This document shows, one piece after another, positions 55,904 to 63,729 of a stretch of DNA of 64,000 nt (positions are counted from its first letter, which is position 1; each line of letters begins with the position of its first letter). Under the pieces are notes generated by a model, which saw only the letters and a program-made list of their open reading frames with translations, did not search any database and was not told where the DNA came from. This stretch comes from an uncultured Nonlabens sp. (GTDB taxonomy: Bacteria; Bacteroidota; Bacteroidia; Flavobacteriales; Flavobacteriaceae): NCBI GenBank assembly GCA_947491755.1, contig CANLKV010000004.1, positions 185,975 through 249,974 of the forward strand, given 5' to 3'. Position numbers and translations under genes: made by a program.

Positions 55904-56803
55904 CTACTTTACAAATGACTCAATGACCGCATCAATGGCAGGCTTGTCCTCATAACCTTCTTCAAATAAATATTTATACAGTACTTTGTTATCTACTTTT
56001 TCTTCCAGTGCCAGGTCTTTATTACGGCTGTATACATCATCCCATTTAGCACGCACTAATCGCCATTTCTCATGATTTTCTTTCCACCAGGCTGCTGCAC
56101 CGGCGCATCGACTGTCGTCAACTTTTACATAAGTGTTGTAGCCTTTTTCTCTTGCAACAATCACATCATCCTTTCCATCTTCTCTTATCACCTTTAAATT
56201 ATCTTGATCATGCAGCCAGCCATAAGGAGTAATTTCCTGGCGATTGCCACGTACGGTCACATTGTAGTCACTACGAGTCGTGTACTCACGTCTAGGTAAC
56301 GGTGCGTCTGCAGTATTTTCCCAGTAACTTTTGCCATCTACATGCACCCAGGTAGCGCTCCCCTCGTATCGAGGGCTGTCATCCACTTGAAAAACTTTTT
56401 GGGTCCATTGTCCTTGCACTTGTTCTTCTGGCAGTTGCTGGAATTTCCATTGATTGTCTGCATGATAAGCGTACAAATCAGTATTCTCAAAAAGCCAGTC
56501 CTGACGCCAGTGCTTTACAATGTAAGGATCTGCTGGGTTTCCTACTTGCAACAAGTGCTGTATAGAAATCTTATCATCCTCGTCTGTCACTAGTTGCGCC
56601 CATTCTAGTCCTTTGTCCAGTTTAGTCTCAGACGGTTTATACAAGGAATCTTGACTGTAATTAAAGGTCTCTGCAAAGTTAAATGTAACCTCGTAGCAAC
56701 CACACATACTTTTAATAGCCTCTTGATCCTGTTCTTTTTTGGTTTGGGAATAAGCAATTACTGTAAAGGCCATTGCAAAACTTAAAGCCATTGTTTTTTT
56801 CAT
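55904..56803 (-). CDS. DUF6607 family exported protein of the haem locus
   Basis: 299 aa with a signal peptide (ending FTVIAYSQ). MCGCYEVTFNFAETF near the mature start and WAQLVTDEDDKISIQHLLQVG, HWRQDWLFENTDLYAYH are the DUF6607 signature. It heads a four-gene minus-strand operon (DUF6607, ankyrin, DUF2271, PepSY reductase) divergent from a TonB receptor. Function unknown. Confidence 0.88.
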   Translation of the reverse strand: MKKTMALSFAMAFTVIAYSQTKKEQDQEAIKSMCGCYEVTFNFAETFNYSQDSLYKPSETKLDKGLEWAQLVTDEDDKISIQHLLQVGNPADPYIVKHWRQDWLFENTDLYAYHADNQWKFQQLPEEQVQGQWTQKVFQVDDSPRYEGSATWVHVDGKSYWENTADAPLPRREYTTRSDYNVTVRGNRQEITPYGWLHDQDNLKVIREDGKDDVIVAREKGYNTYVKVDDSRCAGAAAWWKENHEKWRLVRAKWDDVYSRNKDLALEEKVDNKVLYKYLFEEGYEDKPAIDAVIESFVK

Positions 56804-56839
56804 GTCGATTCTGTTTTAAAAAAATGAGCTCCAAAAATA

Positions 56840-56881
56840 ATTATTTTTATTTAATCTAAATAATAATAGTTATTACATTTG
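56840..56881. promoter_or_regulatory. divergent haem-locus control region: candidate operators and -7 box
   Basis: In the 91-bp gap there is an inverted repeat ATTATTT (56840-56846) / AAATAAT (56858-56864) and a perfect 6-3-6 palindrome TAATAA-TAG-TTATTA (56861-56875). The latter overlaps the -7 box TACATTTG (56874-56881) that ends 13 nt before the first TonB-receptor ATG. This placement fits repression of an iron/haem-responsive promoter. Confidence 0.5.
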
Positions 56882-56909
56882 CTGCTTATTAAGAATGATT
56901 CTATTTAAT

Positions 56910-58994
56910 ATGAGGTTGAAACAGTTGTTCAGTTTGATGGTATGTTGGTTCGCTTTCGCGAAAGCGAACTCTCAAGAAATACAGATAGATAGCCTGGAGT
57001 CACACATGTTGAACCAGGTTGTACTGACAGCTACCAGAACAGCACGGCAACTTTCATCCCTACCCTTGCCTGTAACCTTGATTTCTAAAGAACAAATCTT
57101 AAAAACTGGTGTGGTGCGATTGCAGGAAATACTGGAAGAGCAGACAGGAATAATTGTCACCACAGACGAAAGCGGTTTTGAAGGGATTCAAATACAAGGG
57201 ATTTCATCTGAATATGTACTGATACTTATAGATGGAGTGCCACTGGTGGGGCGCAGCGCTGGTAATTTTGACCTGAGTAGATTAACTGTAGGGAATATTA
57301 AACAGATAGAAGTGGTAAAAGGTCCTTCTAGCAGCCTTTACGGTAGTGAGGCACTGGGTGGTGTGATAAACATTATTACCGAGAAGCCTAAAAACAACCG
57401 CATGGACGGCAACGCATCCTACCGCATAGGATCGTTTGTACAACAAGACATCAATCTGGATCTAAAACAAGGATTTGACAAGCTGCGCTACGGCTTATTT
57501 TTCAATAGATTTTCTAGTAATGGTTATGATCTAGATGATTCTGCAGCCGGTCCTACAGTAAGCCCATTTGAGAATTACACCGCAAATGGAAGGCTCTATT
57601 ATGATTTCACAGACAAGTTGGCATTGTTTGCCTCTACACGTTACTACAATCAAGTACAAGAAGCAGACTTTTCTTTTAACAACAACCGGTTTGTAGGTGA
57701 CACTCGTGAGGACGAATGGAACCTGCACTTAAAACTAGATCAAGAATGGAATGATTACCTGGACCTTGAATATGAGTTGTATTATACCAATTATAAAGCT
57801 GACGAATTTATACAAGATCCTATTTCTACAGATGTCTTGAGCGATAGTAATTTTGACCAGGCTCTTGTACGTCCAGAGGTGCGATTAAATTACGATCTAG
57901 TAAAGGCAGGAAAGATTACTACTGGAGTTGGGTTACAAGTCGACCAGTTGGATCGCACTTCCTTTGATAATTTAGTACGGTTTGACTCTCAGTACATCTA
58001 CTCTCAATGGGATGTAAATATTCTACAGCGTCTCAACGCTATAATTGGTTTGCGCTATGACAACCACTCTGAATATAACGATCAAATAAGTCCTAAACTA
58101 GCCTTGCGTTATGAGTTGAATGACTCGTGGGCTTTGAAAGGATCTGTAGGATATGGGTTTAAAGCTCCAGATTTTAGACAGTTGTATTTTGACTTTACTA
58201 ATGCCACAGTGGGCTATACTGTACTGGGCTATAATGTTGCTGTAGAAAAGCTCCAGCAGCTGGAGCGTCAGGGTCAGTTGATCGATATTCTTATACCTAC
58301 CAATTCTCTTAACGAACCCCTAGCGCCAGAAAGCTCTATTGGAACTAACCTAGGAGTAGTATATCGCAAGAACGACTGGTCATTTGACCTGAATTTTTTC
58401 CGTAATGATTTTACAAATTTGATAGATACTCGAATCATTGCACGCAAGACGAATGGCCAAAATGTTTTTAGCTATGTGAATTTTGATGAGATTTATACCA
58501 CTGGCCTAGAATTAAATGCGCAGTGGAAAATCAATCCGCAGTTGCAAATTCAAACTGGGTATCAACTGTTGTATGCCTTTGATAAAGCCAAAGAAGATCT
58601 GGTCAATGCAGGCGAAGTATTTGCGAGAGAACCAGAAAATAATACCACAGTACAAGTCAATCGATCCGATTATTTTGGTTTGATCAACAGGTCCCGGCAC
58701 CATGCAAATTTTAAGGTGTTTTACGAGATTCCTAGCTGGGAGGCCTCCATGAATTTAAGGGTTATTTATCGCAGTAAATACGCCTTATTTGACTCAAACG
58801 GAAACGATCTAGTCGACCGTTACGACAGCAGTTTTATCGATGGCTTTGCCACTGCAAACATCACTGCAACAAAGCAACTATTTAAAGATTTTACCGCCAC
58901 GGCTGGTGCCGTAAATTTTTTAAATCACACCGATGATAATCTTACCAATCTACCAGGAATACAAGGATTTTTTAGACTTAATTATAAATTTTAA
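56910..58994 (+). CDS. TonB-dependent haem receptor
   Basis: 694 aa from ATG 56910 (56895 is an alternative that lengthens the signal peptide by five residues). The signal peptide ends WFAFAKANSQ, encoded by the palindromic repeat at 56951. A plug domain (~25-165) with LPLPVTLISKEQILKTG, LIDGVPLVGR and GPSSSLYGSEALGGVINIIT precedes a 22-strand barrel ending in FRLNYKF. The HmuY gene lies 9 bp downstream, so haem is the probable substrate. Confidence 0.93.
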   Translation: MRLKQLFSLMVCWFAFAKANSQEIQIDSLESHMLNQVVLTATRTARQLSSLPLPVTLISKEQILKTGVVRLQEILEEQTGIIVTTDESGFEGIQIQGISSEYVLILIDGVPLVGRSAGNFDLSRLTVGNIKQIEVVKGPSSSLYGSEALGGVINIITEKPKNNRMDGNASYRIGSFVQQDINLDLKQGFDKLRYGLFFNRFSSNGYDLDDSAAGPTVSPFENYTANGRLYYDFTDKLALFASTRYYNQVQEADFSFNNNRFVGDTREDEWNLHLKLDQEWNDYLDLEYELYYTNYKADEFIQDPISTDVLSDSNFDQALVRPEVRLNYDLVKAGKITTGVGLQVDQLDRTSFDNLVRFDSQYIYSQWDVNILQRLNAIIGLRYDNHSEYNDQISPKLALRYELNDSWALKGSVGYGFKAPDFRQLYFDFTNATVGYTVLGYNVAVEKLQQLERQGQLIDILIPTNSLNEPLAPESSIGTNLGVVYRKNDWSFDLNFFRNDFTNLIDTRIIARKTNGQNVFSYVNFDEIYTTGLELNAQWKINPQLQIQTGYQLLYAFDKAKEDLVNAGEVFAREPENNTTVQVNRSDYFGLINRSRHHANFKVFYEIPSWEASMNLRVIYRSKYALFDSNGNDLVDRYDSSFIDGFATANITATKQLFKDFTATAGAVNFLNHTDDNLTNLPGIQGFFRLNYKF
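56951..56966. repeat. palindromic repeat copy 15 (perfect) in the haem receptor signal peptide
   Basis: Core of the 20-bp palindrome TTCGCTTTCGCGAAAGCGAA; encodes AFAKA just before NSQ, as in the propeller protein at 40518. Confidence 0.95.
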
Positions 58995-59003
58995 ATAAAA
59001 ACC

Positions 59004-59627
59004 ATGAACACAAAAATTAAACTTCAATCAATTGCTCTAGCCACCTTTTTTATAGGTCTTATCTCCTGTGATTCTGACGAGTCACCTGCCCCACTTAATG
59101 TACAGGTAGAGACAGTTACAAATCTAGAAGCGCCCCAGACAGGTGGTCAGGGACAACCCGTGGGTGGCGAATTTGTAAAATTTGACTTTGCCACGGGTAC
59201 TGCCACAACAAGTAATACAGACTGGGATATTGCATTTAGAGGTACCACTATCGCAGTTAACGGTGGCGAGAGTACAGGTACTGCAGACGAACCATCGCGC
59301 ACAGGGAGCGCTGCTGCAGCTATTGCGACTGGAACCTTTCAAAGTGTCACTGATGTTTCATCTCTAGAGTTTGCCCAGGATAGCAATACAAGTTTTGCTA
59401 TTCCTACAGGTAGTGATAATGGCTGGTACAATTATAACTTTATGACAAATCTGGTTACACCCATTCCCGGGAAGATTTTGGTATTCCGTACGAGAGATGG
59501 TCGATATGCAAAAGTAGAAATATTGAGTTATTACAGGGATCAAGACGTCTCTAATCCAGCAAATGGTAGGGTATACACCTTTAATTACGCCTACAATCCT
59601 AATGAAGGTGATACAACTTTTGAATAA
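59004..59627 (+). CDS. HmuY family haem-binding lipoprotein
   Basis: 207 aa. Lipoprotein signal with Cys22 (GLISC). FVKFDFATGTATTSNTDWDIAFRGTTIAVNGG is the HmuY family signature and the DWDIAFR block is diagnostic. HmuY proteins capture haem at the cell surface and hand it to the TonB receptor, here encoded 9 bp upstream. Confidence 0.92.
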   Translation: MNTKIKLQSIALATFFIGLISCDSDESPAPLNVQVETVTNLEAPQTGGQGQPVGGEFVKFDFATGTATTSNTDWDIAFRGTTIAVNGGESTGTADEPSRTGSAAAAIATGTFQSVTDVSSLEFAQDSNTSFAIPTGSDNGWYNYNFMTNLVTPIPGKILVFRTRDGRYAKVEILSYYRDQDVSNPANGRVYTFNYAYNPNEGDTTFE

Positions 59628-59648
59628 CCTGATGATCATAAAATAAGC

Positions 59649-59678
59649 AAAGGCCCGATTTGAAAATCGGGCCTTTTT
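59649..59678 (+). terminator. rho-independent terminator after HmuY
   Basis: 11-bp stem AAAGGCCCGAT / ATCGGGCCTTT with TTGAAA loop and a T-run. Confidence 0.93.
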
Positions 59679-59853
59679 TGTATGCTATAGGCAAACGTAC
59701 CGTCCCGACTTAAAATAGCCTCTCTTTGTATAAAAATGGCAACAGCTATTTTTACTTTGGCAATTGCACGCATATAACTATTTAGTTGTCCATAACACAG
59801 CATATTTAGATTGGGATAGTCTATACTTAGAAAATATCTGCTGGATTTATAGA

Positions 59854-60672
59854 TTATTGATTTTCTAATCGTTGAATGATTGGATCTACGCCGGCTTTAT
59901 ACATAGTACTCATAAATTCTAAGACTTGTGGACTTGTTTTTTCTGGACTTCCGCCTTCAAATGGTGGTGCAGGATCATATTCCATGTCGAGCATCACCCC
60001 TTGAGCATAGTCTCTTCCCGCAATTTCTTCAAGCAAGGCTAACGACATATCCATTCCTGCCGTCACACCAGCAGCTGTCCAATATTTACCATCACGGGTA
60101 TAACGCTCGTTACTATATACTGCACCATACTTTTTCATCATATTTTTTGCATCATACCAATTTGTGGCAGCTTTTTTACCATCGAGTAAACCCGTACTTC
60201 CTAAAATCCAGGCTCCTGTGCAAACACTTGTAGTGTAGGTAGTGGTTTTATCTATTTTACGTATCCATTGTTGAATTTTTTCATTGTAGGAGGCTTCAAT
60301 AGTTCCCTTAAACCCTCCAGGTATCACAAGAATATCTAAACTATCAATCTGCGATATGGTTGCGTCCGGAACAAATTCAACTCCCATGACTGTTCTCACA
60401 TTTCCTTCTTTGATGGCTACAAGTTTTAAGTCCACACCCATCAATTGACCTAACACATATCGAGGTCCAAAAACATCTAAACTATTAACACCTTCATAAA
60501 CTAAAATTCCAATGGTTTTTATGTCGTGCTCTTTAAACTGGACGGTTTGCATCACATCATCGTGTGATTTAAGAGGTTCATTTATTACGGCATTATTTAC
60601 AGTAGTTTTATTTTTATCTTGACAACTGTATAAACCGATTACAGTTATAGCAACTATTACCAATCGTTTCAT
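59854..60672 (-). CDS. DJ-1/PfpI family lipoprotein (isonitrile hydratase-like group)
   Basis: 272 aa. Lipoprotein signal with Cys17 (GLYSC). The DJ-1/PfpI domain (~50-245) has TIGILVYEGVNSLDVFGP, LVIPGG and the nucleophile elbow Cys151 in TTSVCTGAWILGSTGLLDGKKAATNW, close to isonitrile hydratases and AraC-fused GATase-like domains. It is exported, which is unusual for that group. It is 3 bp after the TonB receptor gene, so probably in one operon. The substrate is unknown. Confidence 0.88.
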   Translation of the reverse strand: MKRLVIVAITVIGLYSCQDKNKTTVNNAVINEPLKSHDDVMQTVQFKEHDIKTIGILVYEGVNSLDVFGPRYVLGQLMGVDLKLVAIKEGNVRTVMGVEFVPDATISQIDSLDILVIPGGFKGTIEASYNEKIQQWIRKIDKTTTYTTSVCTGAWILGSTGLLDGKKAATNWYDAKNMMKKYGAVYSNERYTRDGKYWTAAGVTAGMDMSLALLEEIAGRDYAQGVMLDMEYDPAPPFEGGSPEKTSPQVLEFMSTMYKAGVDPIIQRLENQ

Positions 60673-60675
60673 CTT

Positions 60676-63072
60676 TTAAAATTTTATATTTAATGTAACT
60701 CCGTAAGTTCTAGGTTGTGCGATACGTGTGCTGCGCCCAAAACTGGTATCGACAGCTCCAAAAGCAATATATCTTTCGTTAGTGGCATTGCGTATCCATG
60801 CAGATAGGCTGTACTTACTATTACTCAATGTCAACAAACTATTAAGCAAACTGTATGAGGCTATTTCTAAGTCGTTTTGAATATCGCTAAACTGTTGTCC
60901 AATATTTCTAAACTCACCACGCAGCGACAAATTATAGCTGGTAAATACAGGAAATTCATATTGAGCAGCAAGAAAAATTGTACTGGATGGGGCGTTTGAA
61001 AGTTGGTTGCCAGAAACATCATTTTGGACGGTTTGTACTGTTCCTGTATTAGGATCAAAAACATCTCTAGACAAAATAAAATCTTTATATTGAGTATCGT
61101 TGATTCCTATATTTACCTGCACCTGTAATCCTTTAGCAGGCATCGAAATTGCCTCTAGTTCAATTCCTGTACTGCGTGCATCTCCCACGTTAGTTCTGGC
61201 AAATACAAAATTTCCGAATGAGTTGAAAAATTGTAAGTCCTGCCAGTCGATGTGAAATACAGCTACGTTTACCTGTAATTTATTTTTAAACCAGTTGGAC
61301 TTATAGCCTAATTCATAATTGTTAGAAAATTCAGGCTCAAAAGTTTGAGATATGCCTTGAGGTAAGGCATTGCCATTAATTCCGCCAGCTCTAAAACCTT
61401 TGGTAAAACTTGCATAAGCGTTTTGATTCTGGGTTATTTTATAGGCTAGTGCCAGCTTGGGTAATAAGGCATCATAATTACCGCTTTGCTCAGTTCGTGG
61501 GGATTGTAAGTTAATAATTCCACCTTCGTCTGTAAAACGGCTGTTTATCAATTTACGGTTTTCATACTCGTAGCGCAATCCTGCTGTGGCTGTGTACGCT
61601 TTCGCGAAAGCGTAATTTATTTCTCCAAACACGGCTATCCCTTCATTTTTGCCTATAGAACTCAAAACGTCAAGCGTTGTGGCAGAAGCGATACGTGCAT
61701 TATTTGTCGATGGTTCATAATTAGTTTGGTTAAAATAAAATGCTCCAACCGTATAGTTGAATTTTTCATTTTTGTTTTCTGTAGAAATACGTATTTCTTG
61801 GGAAAAAACTTCCTGTGGCTTATTCATAACTCCTGTCCTTCCATCATTATAACTGGTGAATATCTGACCATTAAATGCTGGAAAAAAATCGATGTTGTCA
61901 AAAGCCAGTCGTATGCGCTGGTAGGCAGTAATGGATGACAGTTTGAAAGCAGGCGCTTTGTAATTCATAGCGGCAGATGCATTTAAGAAATTACGTTGAT
62001 GCTCTCCCACACGACTTAAGTTGATAATATCAGGTCGCTCGAGTGCTGCTTGATCGTCCTGTACAGATACAAAAAAAGCGCTGGCATTACTTTGGTCAAT
62101 TTGAGTCTTGAGATTAAGTGTGGCATCCCATCTGTCATTAGGCAACCACTTAACAAAAAAATTACCGTAAATACTAGAATCGTCTCCCACACGACGACCG
62201 TCTTGACCTTGCAAGGGATCAGCAGTGCCATCTATTTCATTTCTTAAAAAACCCTGTCTAAACTGGTATTGAGCAGCAACTCCTAAAAACAATTTGTTAT
62301 CGACAAGCGGTGTTTTATATCCTATACCATGTCGTTGCAGTCCTAGGTTTCCCACACTACTTTCATAAAATCCAGATTTCTTATTAGTGGGCTTTTTGGT
62401 GATAATATTAATTACACCGCCCAGCGCATTACGACCATAAAGTGTTCCTTGTGGACCTCTTAAGATCTCAATACGTTCTATATCCATAAACTGAATACCG
62501 CCAGCGGCTACATCGAGACTATTCACACCATCTACATAGGTTGCAATAGCAGGATTTTCACTAAAGACCTGAATACCGCGTATACTCTGCAATTGTTGAA
62601 ATCCTACACCTAAATCGCTCGCTGTGTAGTTAGGTACGATACCTATGACGTCCTTTAAATCCCATGTGCGCGTTTCTTGTAACCTTTTAGCATTGAGACT
62701 TGTTACAGCAATAGGCACATCTAATAATTTTTGCTCTCTTTTTTGAGACGAGATTACAATTTCATCCATGGTAGTATTTGCAGGTTGCAAGGTGATATCT
62801 ACCTCTTTATCTACATCTCTTAACGTGACCGCTACTGTTTTTGTAGCATAACCTATAACACTCACTTGTAAGGTATAATCGCCACTGGGTAGAGTTAATT
62901 TGTAGGATCCATCTACATTTGAGGCCGTTCCCTGCGTGGAATTTAATATTAAAATATTGGCGTTTGAAATAGGTTGATTCTCAGAATTTGTTATGATTCC
63001 TGATATGGTTTGCGCTTTCGCAAAAGCGAGTCCTAATAAAACGTATAGGCTCGCCATTATAATTTTTTTCAT
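60676..63072 (-). CDS. TonB-dependent receptor with carboxypeptidase-like N-terminal domain
   Basis: 798 aa. Signal peptide ending LGLAFAKAQ (variant palindrome at 63013), then a CarboxypepD-reg-like domain (~20-100, ISGIITNSENQPISNANILI), a plug domain with LDVPIAVTSLNAKRLQETRTWDL and GPQGTLYGRNALGGVINIITKKP, and a barrel ending TYGVTLNIKF. Resembles siderophore-type receptors, but the ligand is unknown. It lies with a DJ-1-type lipoprotein and a small Cys-rich protein. Confidence 0.92.
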   Translation of the reverse strand: MKKIIMASLYVLLGLAFAKAQTISGIITNSENQPISNANILILNSTQGTASNVDGSYKLTLPSGDYTLQVSVIGYATKTVAVTLRDVDKEVDITLQPANTTMDEIVISSQKREQKLLDVPIAVTSLNAKRLQETRTWDLKDVIGIVPNYTASDLGVGFQQLQSIRGIQVFSENPAIATYVDGVNSLDVAAGGIQFMDIERIEILRGPQGTLYGRNALGGVINIITKKPTNKKSGFYESSVGNLGLQRHGIGYKTPLVDNKLFLGVAAQYQFRQGFLRNEIDGTADPLQGQDGRRVGDDSSIYGNFFVKWLPNDRWDATLNLKTQIDQSNASAFFVSVQDDQAALERPDIINLSRVGEHQRNFLNASAAMNYKAPAFKLSSITAYQRIRLAFDNIDFFPAFNGQIFTSYNDGRTGVMNKPQEVFSQEIRISTENKNEKFNYTVGAFYFNQTNYEPSTNNARIASATTLDVLSSIGKNEGIAVFGEINYAFAKAYTATAGLRYEYENRKLINSRFTDEGGIINLQSPRTEQSGNYDALLPKLALAYKITQNQNAYASFTKGFRAGGINGNALPQGISQTFEPEFSNNYELGYKSNWFKNKLQVNVAVFHIDWQDLQFFNSFGNFVFARTNVGDARSTGIELEAISMPAKGLQVQVNIGINDTQYKDFILSRDVFDPNTGTVQTVQNDVSGNQLSNAPSSTIFLAAQYEFPVFTSYNLSLRGEFRNIGQQFSDIQNDLEIASYSLLNSLLTLSNSKYSLSAWIRNATNERYIAFGAVDTSFGRSTRIAQPRTYGVTLNIKF
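61597..61612. repeat. palindromic repeat copy 16 (perfect) in TonB receptor
   Basis: CGCTTTCGCGAAAGCG, AFAKA frame in the barrel region (NYAFAKAYTATAGLR); A/T flank extends it. Confidence 0.95.
63013..63028. repeat. palindromic repeat copy 17 (variant) in TonB receptor signal peptide
   Basis: CGCTTTCGCAAAAGCG (one change). On the minus strand it encodes AFAKA directly before QTISG. Confidence 0.75.
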
Positions 63073-63167
63073 TTAACTTCATATGTGATTAATGCCTTGG
63101 GTTAAGGCATACAGAATAGGCAGCAACATTTTTCAATGCACTACAGATTAATACTTTAAAATGGAAG

Positions 63168-63584
63168 TTAAACTTTTGGTGGATGGAAAATATCCCATGT
63201 CTGTAGATGCGTGTAACAGGAAATTAGGGTCGCAAAATTATCTCTATTACCAATGACTTGGCGAAATGTAGGTATACTCTCGCAAGTATTGAAAAACACA
63301 AATTCATATTTGGGGTGTATGAGTTGTGGCAATTCCTGTTGCTCTGGTGATTGCTGTTCTTGTAGTTGTTGCGTTAGATAACACTTACCATCGCAGTTTA
63401 ATCTGGGGCGGTCTTTATTGATACAAAGAACTTCTCGTATATATTCATTATTTACAAGGTATTCCATCCACACAGAAATGTTCAACACAGGTTGCGCGTG
63501 CAAACAAAAAAGAAAAAAAATGGCTGCTATACGTTGCAAAAGTTTTTTTTTGCAAAAGTATTGTTTGAAAGAGTATATCAACAA
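63168..63584 (-). CDS. small Cys-motif protein upstream of the TonB receptor
   Basis: 138 aa. A hydrophobic N-terminal helix (LLQRIAAIFFLFCLHAQPV) is followed by a short segment containing CINKDRPRLNCDGKCYL, a Cys-x9-Cys-x3-Cys motif that could bind a soft metal such as copper. It recurs in Bacteroidota upstream of TonB receptors. The C-terminus is Gln/His rich. It starts the minus-strand operon with the receptor and the DJ-1 lipoprotein. Function unknown. Confidence 0.7.
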   Translation of the reverse strand: MLIYSFKQYFCKKKLLQRIAAIFFLFCLHAQPVLNISVWMEYLVNNEYIREVLCINKDRPRLNCDGKCYLTQQLQEQQSPEQQELPQLIHPKYEFVFFNTCESIPTFRQVIGNRDNFATLISCYTHLQTWDIFHPPKV

Positions 63585-63729
63585 TTTAATTGAAACTATT
63601 ATTGAATAATCAATTCATGGGACTTCTATAAATCATTAGTTCAAAATTGCTATTTAATTGCTGCAGGACTACCAAGCTATAAGACAGGCCAATCTCAATA
63701 AACAGGACTATTAATAACAATATCGAGGC

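Noticed and set aside
63418..63609. 63-aa plus-strand ORF
   Set aside because: It is antisense to the Cys-motif protein gene, whose signal helix and Cys motif are more convincing.
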